Of a stretch of DNA of 64,000 bases, positions 8,850 to 17,993 are shown piece after piece. The position numbers and the translations under genes were made by a program. The stretch covers positions 930,001 to 994,000 of the forward strand of contig NZ_FPCH01000002.1 of NCBI RefSeq assembly GCF_900116175.1, written 5' to 3'. Positions within the stretch are counted from its first letter, which is position 1, and each line of letters opens with the position of its first letter. The DNA comes from Hyphomicrobium facile. GTDB lineage: Bacteria > Pseudomonadota > Alphaproteobacteria > Rhizobiales > Hyphomicrobiaceae. Below the pieces are notes generated by a model. That model saw only the letters and a list, made by a program, of their open reading frames with translations. It made no database searches and had not been told where the DNA came from.

Positions 8850-10577
8850 TCAACTGAAGAAATAGAGCTGGTTGAGTGCGATCGACCTTGGTGGGTCGAC
8901 CGTGATGTGGACATCATCGACCATGACGGCGAAGGTTTGAGGATTGACCCAGATGTTCGGGAGATAGTCGTTGCGCACCATATGTCTCTTGCCGAGGACG
9001 CGGGTCTGCGAAACTGGGATGACCATGCGCTCGAGGCCGTAACGCTCAGCGATGTCGTTGTCATACGAGGCGCGCGAGACGAACGTGATCGAATTCTTGA
9101 TTCCGGCCTTCCCGATTCCGCCGAACATCGGCCGGTAGTAACAAGGTTGCGGTGTTGGCAACGATGCGTTTGGATCGCCCATATTGGCCCAGACGATAAA
9201 GCCGCCCTTCAGAACCAATTTGGGCTTGGCGCCGAAAAATCCCGGCTCCCACAAAACGAGATCGGCGATCTTTCCAGTTTCGACCGAACCGATCACATCG
9301 GACAGGCCGTTCGTTATGGCGGGGTTGATGGTCACTTTGGCGAGGTAGCGCAACACGCGGAAGTTATCGTTGCCGTTGTTCTTGTCCTCGCCCAGCGGGC
9401 CGCGCGCCTTCTTCATCATATCCGCGGTCTGAAATGCGCGCAGGAACGACTCGCCGATGCGACCCATGGCTTGCGAGTCGCTACCGATCATCGAGATCGC
9501 GCCCATATCATGCAGAACGCTTTCCGCGACGATCGTTTCAGCACGGACGCGGCTTTCGGCGAAGGCAACGTCGGATGGTATCTTCGGATTGAGGTTGTGA
9601 CAGACCATGATCATGTCGAACAGTTCGGCGACGGAGTTCACGCCGCAGGGAAGCGTAGGGTTCGTCGAACTCGGCAACACATTGCTCTGGCCGACGACCT
9701 TCAACAGGTCAGGCGCATGTCCGCCGCCGGCGCCTTCGCTGTGGTAGGTATGAATTGTGCGGCCGTTGAATGCAGCGATCGTATCTTCGACGAAGCCGGA
9801 CTCGTTCAGCGTATCCGTATGGACCGCGACGGATACATCGTAGTCGTCCGCAATCTCCAGGCACGATCGGATAGCAGCCGGCGTCGAGCCATAATCCTCG
9901 TGCACCTTGAAGCCGGCGCAGCCGCCCAAGATTTGCTCGACGAGCGGGTCTTGAGCTGAACAGTTGCCCTTTCCACAGAGACCAATGTTGATTGGAAGGC
10001 CCTCGATTGCGCGCAGCATCATCTCGAGGTTGCGCGGGCCATTGGTCGTCGTGACGCCGTTCGTTCCGTCGGTCGGGCCTATGCCGCCGCCCCAAAGCGT
10101 CGTGATCCCATTCGATAATGCGGCGTAGACTTGCTGCGGCGATATCATATGCACGTGGACGTCCATGGCACCCGCGGTCAGGATCAAGTGCTCGCCGGAA
10201 ATCGCGTCCGTTGCCGTTCCTGTTACCAGACCTGGCGTAACGCCCTCCTCGGTCGAAGGATTGCCCGCCTTGCCGATGCCGGCGATATGACCGTTGCGAA
10301 CTCCGACATCGGCCTTGATCACCCCGAGCAACGCATCGACGATCGTGACGTTGGTGATGACGAGATCGAGACAACCGGCTTCCTGCGTCAGCAGGTTGTC
10401 GGATCCCATTCCGTCGCGCAGCGTCTTGCCGCCGCCGTACTGAATTTCTTCACCATAGACGCGAAGATCCTTTTCGATCTCGACATACAGATCCGTGTTG
10501 CCAAGGCGTATTTTATCGCCAACGGTTGGACCATAGAGGTCCGCATATTGTGCGCGCGAAATCTGTGTCATGGTCAT
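8850..10577 (-). CDS. ureC: Urease catalytic subunit alpha UreC
   Basis: A 575-residue UreC, typical length. All catalytic features are present: nickel-binding HVH in GAMDVHVHMISPQQ, the carbamylated Lys in GFKVHEDYG, nickel ligands in VAVHTDTLNESGF and EGAGGGHAPD, the flap Cys-His in MVCHNLNPK, the Arg in AESRVRAET and the nickel-binding Asp in MIGSDSQAMGR. It hydrolyses urea to ammonia and carbamate in the cytoplasm. The wording MDVHVHMIS differs from the usual IDTHIHFIC, placing this enzyme in a less common UreC branch. Starts 54 bp after ureB. Confidence 0.98.
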   Translation of the reverse strand: MTMTQISRAQYADLYGPTVGDKIRLGNTDLYVEIEKDLRVYGEEIQYGGGKTLRDGMGSDNLLTQEAGCLDLVITNVTIVDALLGVIKADVGVRNGHIAGIGKAGNPSTEEGVTPGLVTGTATDAISGEHLILTAGAMDVHVHMISPQQVYAALSNGITTLWGGGIGPTDGTNGVTTTNGPRNLEMMLRAIEGLPINIGLCGKGNCSAQDPLVEQILGGCAGFKVHEDYGSTPAAIRSCLEIADDYDVSVAVHTDTLNESGFVEDTIAAFNGRTIHTYHSEGAGGGHAPDLLKVVGQSNVLPSSTNPTLPCGVNSVAELFDMIMVCHNLNPKIPSDVAFAESRVRAETIVAESVLHDMGAISMIGSDSQAMGRIGESFLRAFQTADMMKKARGPLGEDKNNGNDNFRVLRYLAKVTINPAITNGLSDVIGSVETGKIADLVLWEPGFFGAKPKLVLKGGFIVWANMGDPNASLPTPQPCYYRPMFGGIGKAGIKNSITFVSRASYDNDIAERYGLERMVIPVSQTRVLGKRHMVRNDYLPNIWVNPQTFAVMVDDVHITVDPPRSIALNQLYFFS

Positions 10578-10631
10578 ATGCCTCGATGTGTCACCTGAAC
10601 GACGGAGCCTGCGAGACTTGTCTGCGGGTCT

Positions 10632-11108
10632 TCACTTCTGCGGTGTCCCGGACTTGAAGCCGCGCTTTCCGGCGCGCCTGATGGCCATGTCGAAGTTCGG
10701 CCGATAGTCCGGGGTTGGACCGTCGCCGACCCATCCGTCGACCAGATTGTTGAAGCCGTACGCAAACTTCTTTCCTGCGAAAGGCACGAGCGTCACTTCT
10801 TTCTCATCGCCCGCCTCAAAGCGTACGGCTGTGTTTGCCGGGATATCGAGGCGTTTGCCGAATGCTTGCGCGCGATCGAATTCGAGATAGCGGTTGGTCT
10901 CGAAGAAATGGAAATGCGAGCCGATCTGCACGGGCCGATCACCCGTATTGCGAACCTTCAATTTCGTGCGGGGCCGGCCGGCATTTATTTCAATTGGGTC
11001 CTTCGCAAGAACGTAGCCGCCGATCGGCCTTACCGACTTGTGTTGAACATCGGTATGTTCAGGCTGTGGATGGACGGGTGCTTGCTGTTTGCTCGGAGTT
11101 TTAGCCAC
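10632..11108 (-). CDS. ureB: Urease subunit beta UreB
   Basis: A 158-residue UreB. The conserved core runs from about residue 28 ([18 protein letters not shown]) through [18 protein letters not shown] to [20 protein letters not shown]. Typical UreB is 100-110 residues; this one has about 25 extra N-terminal residues rich in Gln, Pro and His. Translation begins at GTG with a near-perfect GGAGG site 6 nt upstream, so the extension is probably real. UreB is structural and helps hold the active-site flap of UreC. Confidence 0.95.
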   Translation of the reverse strand: MAKTPSKQQAPVHPQPEHTDVQHKSVRPIGGYVLAKDPIEINAGRPRTKLKVRNTGDRPVQIGSHFHFFETNRYLEFDRAQAFGKRLDIPANTAVRFEAGDEKEVTLVPFAGKKFAYGFNNLVDGWVGDGPTPDYRPNFDMAIRRAGKRGFKSGTPQK

Positions 11109-11166
11109 TGACGCCTCCTATGTTTGCGTCGAGCTGCAATTCGAATTCGGATATGGCTGTTGCCAA

Positions 11167-11469
11167 TCAGGTAATGGGATTGTGCAGGCTGACCAGCCGG
11201 CTACCATCGGAGAAGGTCGCTTCGACCTGTATGAGCGGCAGCAGACTCGGCACGCCTTCCATCACATCGTCCGCCTTGAGGACATTGCGCACATTATCCA
11301 TCAGCTCTTCGACGGTTTTTCCCTCGCGGGCCCCCTCCAGAACCCAGGCACAAAGCACTGCGACGGTCTCCGGATGGTTGAGCTTGATGCCCTTGGCTTT
11401 GCGCTTCAGCGCAATTTCCGAAACCATATGAATTATGAGCTTGTCGAACTCTCGGGGGGTGAAATGCAT
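11167..11469 (-). CDS. ureA: Urease subunit gamma UreA
   Basis: A 100-residue UreA of standard length, beginning [20 protein letters not shown] and ending [18 protein letters not shown], the latter conserved across ureases. The frame is open farther upstream, but this ATG matches the family start and has a GGAGG site. It is the first gene of the operon ureA-B-C-E-F-G-D-transporter. The region upstream carries tandem repeats that may be regulatory. Confidence 0.97.
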   Translation of the reverse strand: MHFTPREFDKLIIHMVSEIALKRKAKGIKLNHPETVAVLCAWVLEGAREGKTVEELMDNVRNVLKADDVMEGVPSLLPLIQVEATFSDGSRLVSLHNPIT

Positions 11470-11850
11470 GATCAAAACCTCCGGTCGGATAAAAATACTT
11501 GCCGACGGCATCCAATGAGAAACTGACGAGGCCGGATTGGCATCGCGCAAAATCAGATTGGCAATTGCGTAAAATCAGATCGTGCGTATGGGAACAAAGA
11601 ACGTGTTGCGTAAAATCCAGTCGACTATCGGACGTTCCACGCGGCGCCAAAAAAAGTCGATTGCGTTGCGCGTTGAGTGGCGACGCGGGCGGAGAACCTA
11701 CAGAGGGGCCTTTTCTCTATCTCCCGCAGTCCTTCAACTTCGTTAGGCCCGAGTTACTGAGTGCGCGAGTGTGAGCGGTTCCGTTGCGGTGCAATCCGTC
11801 GGAGCGGGTCATTGGCGCGGCACGATCATCTCGAAGTCTCTATTCGTGTT
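11470..11850. other. Noncoding region upstream of ureA with tandem repeats
   Basis: This 381-bp interval lies between the ureA start and the end of the NiCoT gene, both on the minus strand. It holds the ureA ribosome-binding site, the 21-22 bp repeats described separately, and presumably the urease promoter. No convincing reading frame was seen. I could not place a clear sigma-70 or sigma-54 promoter. Confidence 0.6.
11535..11577. repeat. Two head-to-tail 21/22-bp repeats upstream of ureA
   Basis: Copy 1 (11535-11555) and copy 2 (11556-11577) both read GATTGGCA, then a short variable stretch, then GCGYAAAATCA. A third core (TTGCGTAAAATCCA) lies at 11607-11620, about 41 bp from the second. 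The spacing is near two and four helical turns, as expected for sites bound on one face of DNA. They lie 66 to 151 bp upstream of the ureA start. Probably operator sites of an unknown urease or nitrogen regulator. Confidence 0.6.
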
Positions 11851-12984
11851 TCATCGTGTCGGCTTTTTCACCAGCGGCGCACGGCTCGAAGGAGAGAAGC
11901 TTTCCTCGACATTCAGCGCGTCATATCCCATGGCACGATAGAGCACGGTCGATATGATCCAACTACCGATGAAGATACCGACCACGACGAATCCAAAATT
12001 CGTCAGGTTGTCGTTCAGGTCTCCGACAACGGCCCAAAGCCCTTCCTTGAGACCCAACTTGTCACCGATCAATCCGAGAGCTTCGATCCCGCCAATGAAA
12101 ATCGCGACGACAACAGAGGCTGCGGTGATCGTCAGATTGTACCAGAGCTTCCGTAGCGGATTGACGAAAGCCCATCCGTACGCCCGCGTCATGAGAATGC
12201 TGTCTGTCGTGTCCATGAGCGCCATGCCGGCGGTAAAGAGTGCCGGGAACACCAGTATCGTCAAAAAGGACATCCCTTGTGCGGCCTGAGCCGCCGAGAT
12301 GCCGAGCAATCCAATTTCGGTTGCCGTGTCGAAGCCGAGCCCGAATAGAAATCCGATCGGGTACATTTGCCACGAGGATGAGACAATACGGAACAACGGG
12401 CGAAAAATGCGAGCAAGAAGCCCCTGCCCCGCGAGCAACGTATCGAGATCCTCGTCGACGATCTTCTCTCCGCGCTTCACGCGCGTGAAAGCCGCCCAGA
12501 CGCTCTTGAGGATGACAAGGTTGATGATGCCGATAATGAGCAAGAACAGGGACGACACCATCGTGCCGAAGACGCCGCCGATGTCGTGAAACTCCTCCAG
12601 CCTGCTCTGCATGGCTGCAGCGGCAATGGCGATGGCGATGGCGATAGAGGCGAGAACGACGACCGTCGAGTGACCGAGCGAGAAGAAAAAGCCCGCGGAA
12701 TACGGCGCTTTCCCGTCCTGCATCAGCTTCCGAACGACGTTATCAATTGCCGCGATGTGATCGGCATCGAATGCATGCCGGAGCCCAAAAACATATGCGA
12801 GAAGCGCCGTTCCGAGCAGCGCCGGCCGATCCGAGAAGGCGATGAAGGCCCAGACCCAAGCGCCGATGTTGGCCACCGCCAGCACCGCGTAAATAAGCGC
12901 TGCCTTTGCATTGTCGCGATCCGGCTGGTCGTCGAAGGGATTTAGAGCGATGATCCGGAGTGCACCTCGATACAAGCTTGCCAT
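11851..12984 (-). CDS. Nickel/cobalt permease, NiCoT (HoxN/NixA) family
   Basis: A 377-residue membrane protein with the NiCoT signature HAFDADHIAAIDN in the second helix, and the accompanying FSLGHSTVVV, LGFDTATEIGLL and GMALMDTTDSILM motifs. The His and Asp residues in the first motif bind the metal ion for proton-driven uptake. The frame extends up to 13164, but MASLYRGALRIIALNP at 12984 fits the family start and has a GAGGA upstream. It is beside the nickel-dependent urease on the same strand, so nickel is the more likely substrate. No cobalamin or NiCo riboswitch was recognised. Confidence 0.92.
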   Translation of the reverse strand: MASLYRGALRIIALNPFDDQPDRDNAKAALIYAVLAVANIGAWVWAFIAFSDRPALLGTALLAYVFGLRHAFDADHIAAIDNVVRKLMQDGKAPYSAGFFFSLGHSTVVVLASIAIAIAIAAAAMQSRLEEFHDIGGVFGTMVSSLFLLIIGIINLVILKSVWAAFTRVKRGEKIVDEDLDTLLAGQGLLARIFRPLFRIVSSSWQMYPIGFLFGLGFDTATEIGLLGISAAQAAQGMSFLTILVFPALFTAGMALMDTTDSILMTRAYGWAFVNPLRKLWYNLTITAASVVVAIFIGGIEALGLIGDKLGLKEGLWAVVGDLNDNLTNFGFVVVGIFIGSWIISTVLYRAMGYDALNVEESFSPSSRAPLVKKPTR

Positions 12985-13315
12985 GAGCGGGATGTCCTCA
13001 AGCGGTTCGTGCCGCAGCAAGCCGATGTCCGCCCGAAAAGCATGAAGATCTGATCTCCAGAATTGGTTGCAATATCGATTTCTGCGTACATCGAAATGAG
13101 CCGCGGGGCAGCAACGTGCTCCATTATTAGAGGACGTTGGCTTCGAAAAAATCCCAGCGCCCATGTTCCGCAGTCTCTTCTCTGGCCCTTATCCGGACCG
13201 GAGCAAATTTGCTGCTATTTTGCGGGGCATTGCGGCGTTCGCGGTCGAGAGCGCGCGGCAACGGTCGAGGCCCCCGACTGAACTGGGGCGTCATCTCATC
13301 AATCGGCGTCTGCGG
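12985..13315. other. Noncoding interval between NiCoT and glycosyltransferase genes
   Basis: These 331 bp should hold the NiCoT promoter. A reading frame continuous with NiCoT reaches 13164 but its residues look unlike a membrane protein leader. I see no clear operator, riboswitch or terminator here. Confidence 0.4.
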
Positions 13316-14692
13316 TCACGATAGCTCGGACGTTTGGTCCGGCGTGATCGCGAAGGGTCTGCGATCGATCGGAAAGGGCATATAAATTTCTTCCGCGGGC
13401 ACGGACTTGTGCCACGCCTTATAGGCTTCGCGATATTGCACGCGTGGCGACGCAAATTTCAACCACGACACCTCTGTCTCGGGACTTCCAGTCAGCGTGG
13501 TTCCGGAGAATTGTCCTATGGAAAGTATTTGAGAAAGCTCTTTCTCCGCCTGCGTCCCAAATCGTCGTTTAACTCTCTCGCGATACTCGCTGTCGCCCGA
13601 TGTCCGCACACTGTCCCAATAACCGATCGCATCGAATACTTCCCTGCGAATGAGCAGGGAGGAATAATCCTCTTGAACAAAGCTTGTCAGACTCGTAGGC
13701 ATCACGCGGCCACCGCGCTCCATCCGGATCCATCTGGAAATAATGGATGCGGAATTTTCGCCTCCCATAATACTCTGCATCTGAAGCGCCAGTTTTTCGG
13801 GATGGGCGATGTCGTCCGCGTCGTGGCATGTGATGAACTGGCCGGTCGAAACGGAAAGGGCCATATTGCGTGATATATATGTGCCGACGTTTCGATCATT
13901 GCGCCGAATTTTTACTCTCTCGTCCTCCTGTGCCAACGCGGCAATCAACGAGCCTGTCTCGTCGGTGCTTGCGTCGTCCGTGATAATGACCTCGACGTTG
14001 CGCCAAGTCTGATTCAGGATTGATTTGGCAGCGCGACGGATGGTCGATGCCGAATTGAAGGCACTCATCAGAACGGTCACCAGTGGACCGCTTTCGGATT
14101 TCTCGCACGTCCGGAATTCGAAAGGAATTTGCGCTTCGACCGCATCGAGACCGGCCGAGACGCCACTGGCCGCAAAGGCGTGTTCGAGCCAGTGTGACCG
14201 CTCGGCCGCGCGCGTCGATAAATTTGCAGCAAGTAGAGAAATATCTTCCCTGTTCGCGCTTTCTGCACGCCGGGTCCACGCGTCCGCGAGGCTGCGTCTC
14301 TTCACTCCATTGGCTGGTTGCCGGAACGCCCACTCATCGACCAAGGCGACCGGAAAGACCGCAATAATTTCTTCGATGCTGCAACCATTTGCGATCGCAA
14401 GGATATCGTCGAGCATCGGGCGCAGCGAGCCCCCGCCGCTATGAGCGATCACCCAACGGATATCTCGACCAAGCAACCGGCGCAGGCGCTCCAAGACGGC
14501 ATCGCGGCGGACGTCATTGTCGAACAGGCGGCGAAGAACCAAAAGTGATTCACGGAACTCCATTTCCGTTTTGGCTTTTCGGACCGGCGTGTGAGCCAGG
14601 GAGGTCCGGAAGGTCCATTCTTCGGAAAGGCGCCGAAGAACCCCAGATCGTCGAACCGAGCCACGCACATCCACCTCAGAAGTTATTCGCAT
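13316..14692 (-). CDS. Glycosyltransferase family 2 protein
   Basis: About 458 residues. The GT-A domain starts near the middle with VTVLMSAFNSASTIRRAAKS, then ILNQTWRNVEVIITDDAS and the metal-binding ITCHDADDIAHPEKL (D-x-D). About 200 N-terminal residues of unknown fold precede it. The enzyme should move a sugar from a nucleotide donor, but donor and acceptor cannot be read. Start is uncertain: the frame extends to 14770, and 14692 was chosen as the first ATG with a reasonable upstream sequence. It is divergent from another family-2 enzyme at 14970, suggesting a small surface-polysaccharide locus. Confidence 0.78.
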   Translation of the reverse strand: MRITSEVDVRGSVRRSGVLRRLSEEWTFRTSLAHTPVRKAKTEMEFRESLLVLRRLFDNDVRRDAVLERLRRLLGRDIRWVIAHSGGGSLRPMLDDILAIANGCSIEEIIAVFPVALVDEWAFRQPANGVKRRSLADAWTRRAESANREDISLLAANLSTRAAERSHWLEHAFAASGVSAGLDAVEAQIPFEFRTCEKSESGPLVTVLMSAFNSASTIRRAAKSILNQTWRNVEVIITDDASTDETGSLIAALAQEDERVKIRRNDRNVGTYISRNMALSVSTGQFITCHDADDIAHPEKLALQMQSIMGGENSASIISRWIRMERGGRVMPTSLTSFVQEDYSSLLIRREVFDAIGYWDSVRTSGDSEYRERVKRRFGTQAEKELSQILSIGQFSGTTLTGSPETEVSWLKFASPRVQYREAYKAWHKSVPAEEIYMPFPIDRRPFAITPDQTSELS

Positions 14693-14969
14693 CGAGATCT
14701 CATTCAGAACTCGATACCGGATGTCAATGATTGAACAAACGCGGCGCGCCGCTATTGTTCGGTGTCTCATTCGAGTTTGAAACGATGTCGCCCCAACAAG
14801 AATAGCCGATGTGGTGATGCGAGAAGCTATCCACGGAATTTTGTGCTTGCGCCACTAACTTTTGTAGATACCTACTAAGGGACCGATCATGCTCGCGCAC
14901 TCCCATCAGCAAAAACTGTTCCACGCAGTTGGGTCAGACGAGCGGAAAATTGCTGATCCGATACTGTAG

Positions 14970-15911
14970 ATGGCGCGTTTCACAGTTACCGTATGCACCT
15001 CCAAGCGGCCCCAAATGCTTAGCCGCGCACTGGAGAGCTTGAGTCGGCTTTCAATCCCGGATGGTTCTTCTCTTACCATCGTCGTCGTTGAAAACGATCA
15101 CGAGCAACGGTCGCTAAGCGTCGTCGATCAATTTCGCAGTTCTCATGCCATTCCCATAAATTATTATCTCGAACCGAAAATCGGCATCCCGCACGCTCGA
15201 AATCGCGCGATTGAAGCCGCGATCGCCGGGAATTGCGATTGGATCGCGATGCTCGACGATGACGAATACGCCGAGCCGGATTGGCTGCTTCAGCTGTTCA
15301 ATGGGTGCACCCGATTCGACGCAGACGTGGCGACCGGTCCGGTAACGCAGGTGACCGATAGCGAGCCGCCCCACTGGTGGAAGCCGATTTCGCAATCGCG
15401 GCGGGTGACAGGTGAATTCCGGCGGGACGCTTATACGAACAACGTCCTACTCAATTCCCGCATTGTTGCCGGCGATGGGCTGGGCTTGCGGTTCGACGAT
15501 CGTCTCACATTCGGCGCCGAAGACGTCGATTTCTTCAGGCGCGCGCATGCGAAAGGCGCACGCATCGTCTTCGTCGCGGAGGCGATGGTTATCGAAACCG
15601 TGCCCACCTCCCGGCTGACGCTCAGGCGCATTCTGGAACGCACTTACATGGTAGCGGCGGCGGCTGTTTTTCTCGACATCATGCGCGACGGCTACCCGAA
15701 AACCCTGGCCAGGCGTTTGCCGCATGGGGTGCGGCGGATCTTCATCGGTATTTTATTGATGCTTGCCGGTGCGTGTCTCTGGCCGCTCCGGAGATTTGCC
15801 GGTGAAAAAACAATGTTGAAGGGCATGATCAGCGTCACCAAGGCGTGGGGAAACCTTTCGGGCTTCTTCGGAAGAACATCGACCTATTACCGGCGTGTCG
15901 ATGGCGCGTGA
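14970..15911 (+). CDS. Glycosyltransferase family 2 protein, membrane-anchored
   Basis: A 313-residue GT2 enzyme beginning FTVTVCTSKRPQMLSRALES, with the donor-site stretch VVVENDH, the metal-binding IAMLDDDEYAEPDWL and the catalytic-loop FGAEDVDFFRRA. A hydrophobic segment near residues 258-276 (IFIGILLMLAGACLWPL) anchors the C-terminus in the membrane. It probably adds a sugar to a lipid-linked or cell-envelope glycan; the substrate is not readable. It stands divergent to the glycosyltransferase on the other strand, with 277 bp between them. Confidence 0.85.
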   Translation: MARFTVTVCTSKRPQMLSRALESLSRLSIPDGSSLTIVVVENDHEQRSLSVVDQFRSSHAIPINYYLEPKIGIPHARNRAIEAAIAGNCDWIAMLDDDEYAEPDWLLQLFNGCTRFDADVATGPVTQVTDSEPPHWWKPISQSRRVTGEFRRDAYTNNVLLNSRIVAGDGLGLRFDDRLTFGAEDVDFFRRAHAKGARIVFVAEAMVIETVPTSRLTLRRILERTYMVAAAAVFLDIMRDGYPKTLARRLPHGVRRIFIGILLMLAGACLWPLRRFAGEKTMLKGMISVTKAWGNLSGFFGRTSTYYRRVDGA

Positions 15912-16094
15912 GCAGCAGCGTAACCGCCGCACACCGGCGGCTGCGCTCGCCCAGCTTCGCCGATCACCCCTGACCTCACGCTCTGGGTGCATCGTCTGCT
16001 TCGCACCAAACCTCCATGCTCAAAATCGCAGCATTTTTCTCAATTGCTTCAGGGCGATTTGCGGTTAGTGTGCAGCGCCGATTACGGGAATGCC

Positions 16095-17348
16095 ATGCGG
16101 ACCAATCTCAGCATCAATTCACGACGCCTGTGGGACAGCTTGATGGAGACCGCCAAGTTTGGCGGCACCGAAAGAGGCGGCATTCGCCGTCTCGCCCTCT
16201 CGGATGAGGACCAGAAGGTCCGCGACTGGTTCAAAGCCCAATGCGAAGCGCTTGGCTGCACGGTTCGCGTCGACGAGGTTGGCAATATGTTTGCCATGCG
16301 GCCCGGCCGCAACAATGACCTGCCGCCGATCGCCATGGGTTCGCATCTCGACACTCAGCCGACCGGCGGCAAGTTCGATGGCATTCTCGGCGTGCTAGGC
16401 GGGCTCGAGGTGATGCGTACGCTCCACGAACAGGATTATGAGACGAACGCGCCGATCGAGATCGTCAACTGGACAAACGAGGAAGGTTCGCGCTTTCCCC
16501 CGGCCATGATGGCATCCGGCGTCTTCGCGGGAGCATTCCCGGCGGAATACATCTACCAGCAGACCGACCGGGATGGCGTCACCTTCCTCGAAGAGCTTGA
16601 ACGCATCGGGTATCGCGGCCCGATGAAGGCCGGAGACCACACGTTCTCGGCCATGTTCGAGCTTCACATCGAGCAAGGACCGATCCTCGAAAACGAGCAG
16701 AAGATGATCGGCGTTGTCACCGGCGTGCAGGGCATGCGCTGGTACGAGGTAACAGTCAAAGGCGTCGATGCCCATACCGGTGCTACGCCGATGTACCTGC
16801 GCAAAAACGCGCTTGTCGGCGCCGCTCGCATGATCGAAGCGGTGGACGCGATCGGACAGAAGCATCAGCCCGGCGTCGCAACCGTTGGCCTCATTGAAAA
16901 CAAGCCCAACAGTCGCAACGTCGTGCCGGGCGAAGTTTTCTTCACCATCGACATGCGCCATCCCGACGAGGGTGCTCTTGACGTCATGGAAGCGGAGTTG
17001 CGCGCGGCGCTGGAGGCTGGCCTCCCTCCCCTGCAATTGAGCTACGAGGAAAAGCGGATCTGGTCGTCGCCTGCGGTGAAGTTCGCACCGGAGTTGATCG
17101 ATTGCGTGCGCCACGCAGCCAGCAAATCCCGCTTCGCAATGCGCGATATGGTGTCGGGCGCAGGGCATGACGCAGCATACATCGCCCGCGTCGCCCCGAC
17201 GACGATGATCTTCGTGCCGTGCGAAGGCGGCCTCAGTCACAATGAGGCGGAATCGACGAGCATGGACGAGTGTGCCGCGGGCGCGCAGGTGCTGCTCGAT
17301 GCCGTGCTCGCATACGATGAGATACTGGCGAGCGAAACGAGAAAATGA
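16095..17348 (+). CDS. M20-family Zn hydrolase (N-carbamoyl-amino acid hydrolase / beta-ureidopropionase-like)
   Basis: A 417-residue amidohydrolase of the AmaB/HyuC/PydC group. Metal-binding and catalytic residues are seen in MGSHLDTQPTGGKFDG (His, Asp), WTNEEGSRFPPAM (Glu pair), FELHIEQGPILE (His) and LSHNEAE (His near the C-terminus). The dimerisation lid domain lies between about residues 210 and 330. Enzymes of this group split N-carbamoyl amino acids or ureidopropionate to amino acid, CO2 and ammonia. The frame is open to 15987, but MRTNLSINSRRLWDSL at 16095 fits the family start. It stands alone; the product ammonia links it to the nitrogen theme of the window. Confidence 0.87.
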   Translation: MRTNLSINSRRLWDSLMETAKFGGTERGGIRRLALSDEDQKVRDWFKAQCEALGCTVRVDEVGNMFAMRPGRNNDLPPIAMGSHLDTQPTGGKFDGILGVLGGLEVMRTLHEQDYETNAPIEIVNWTNEEGSRFPPAMMASGVFAGAFPAEYIYQQTDRDGVTFLEELERIGYRGPMKAGDHTFSAMFELHIEQGPILENEQKMIGVVTGVQGMRWYEVTVKGVDAHTGATPMYLRKNALVGAARMIEAVDAIGQKHQPGVATVGLIENKPNSRNVVPGEVFFTIDMRHPDEGALDVMEAELRAALEAGLPPLQLSYEEKRIWSSPAVKFAPELIDCVRHAASKSRFAMRDMVSGAGHDAAYIARVAPTTMIFVPCEGGLSHNEAESTSMDECAAGAQVLLDAVLAYDEILASETRK

Positions 17349-17462
17349 CCGAGTGTCCGGTGCCATGTGTGGGCCGGCATTTCGTTACACTCACTTGTCA
17401 CAGAGTTGGGATAAGCGACCCCTAACCGATCATACGGTCGGCTTTCTTTGGGGGACTTACTC

Positions 17463-17663
17463 ATGAAACTCACGACAGTGCTCGCTCTGGCGGCTTTCAG
17501 CTTCTGCGGAACCGGCTTGGCTGCGACCGATGCCTTCGCAAAGGCCAAGCCGCACAAAGCTGCGCATCATCACAAGGCGAAAAAGGACAAGAAGAAAGAC
17601 TGCAAGGGCACCTTCAAGTACTGGAAGGGCGGCAAGTGCGAAGATTCGCGCAAGAAGAAGTAA
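17463..17663 (+). CDS. Small secreted lysine-rich protein, unknown function
   Basis: A 66-residue protein with a clear signal peptide (MKLTTVLALAAFSFCGTGLA) and a mature part that is very basic (His/Lys runs such as HKAAHHHKAKKDKKK) with two cysteines in DCKGTFKYWKGGKCED that may form a disulfide. A GGGGGA site lies 7 nt before the ATG, and a terminator-like hairpin follows. I do not recognise the family; binding of an anionic cell-envelope component or metal is possible but unsupported. Confidence 0.7.
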   Translation: MKLTTVLALAAFSFCGTGLAATDAFAKAKPHKAAHHHKAKKDKKKDCKGTFKYWKGGKCEDSRKKK

Positions 17664-17669
17664 CGGCCA

Positions 17670-17710
17670 GATCGACCCCGGAGGCCACTCACGGGGTCGA
17701 TCGACTTTTC
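17670..17710 (+). terminator. Terminator-like hairpin after the small secreted protein gene
   Basis: A perfect 10-bp stem (GATCGACCCC at 17670-17679 with GGGGTCGATC at 17693-17702) with a 13-nt loop, followed by GACTTTTC. It starts 7 bp after the stop codon. Confidence 0.65.
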
Positions 17711-17762
17711 ACAACTGGCGGCGGAAGTGCCGCGCAGCGCCGGGCGCTCGTGTCTCCGCCGA

Positions 17763-17993
17763 TCAGGCTCGCCACAGGGCGCCGAGAACGAAGCCCGCTG
17801 CTGCCGCCATGGCGAGCGTCGTATAGGGCTCTTTCTTCATCGATTTGTTGATCGCGCGCTTGAGCTCGGCGCCGACGCTTTGGACGTCGTCGAATGCTGA
17901 GACTGCAAAGTCCGCGCTTTGATCGATGTTTCGCTTGGCGGCGCTCGTTACGTCGCGGACCGTCGAAGAAACGTCTTGCTGAGTGTTAGCCAT
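17763..17993 (-). CDS. DUF883/ElaB-YqjD-like membrane-anchored protein
   Basis: A 76-residue protein with a long amphipathic helix (DVTSAAKRNIDQSADFAV and following) and one C-terminal transmembrane segment with a glycine zipper (TLAMAAAAGFVLGALWRA). This is the layout of the YqjD/ElaB family, stationary-phase inner-membrane proteins that can bind ribosomes in E. coli. A GGGAGAGA site precedes the ATG. Function here is unproven. Confidence 0.78.
   Translation of the reverse strand: MANTQQDVSSTVRDVTSAAKRNIDQSADFAVSAFDDVQSVGAELKRAINKSMKKEPYTTLAMAAAAGFVLGALWRA

Noticed and set aside
8907-9959. A 350-codon open frame antisense to ureC
   Set aside because: The product has no recognisable domain and lies fully inside the well-supported ureC gene.
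12985-13315. Possible cobalamin or nickel/cobalt riboswitch before the NiCoT gene
   Set aside because: No conserved riboswitch box was recognised by eye; a covariance-model search would decide.
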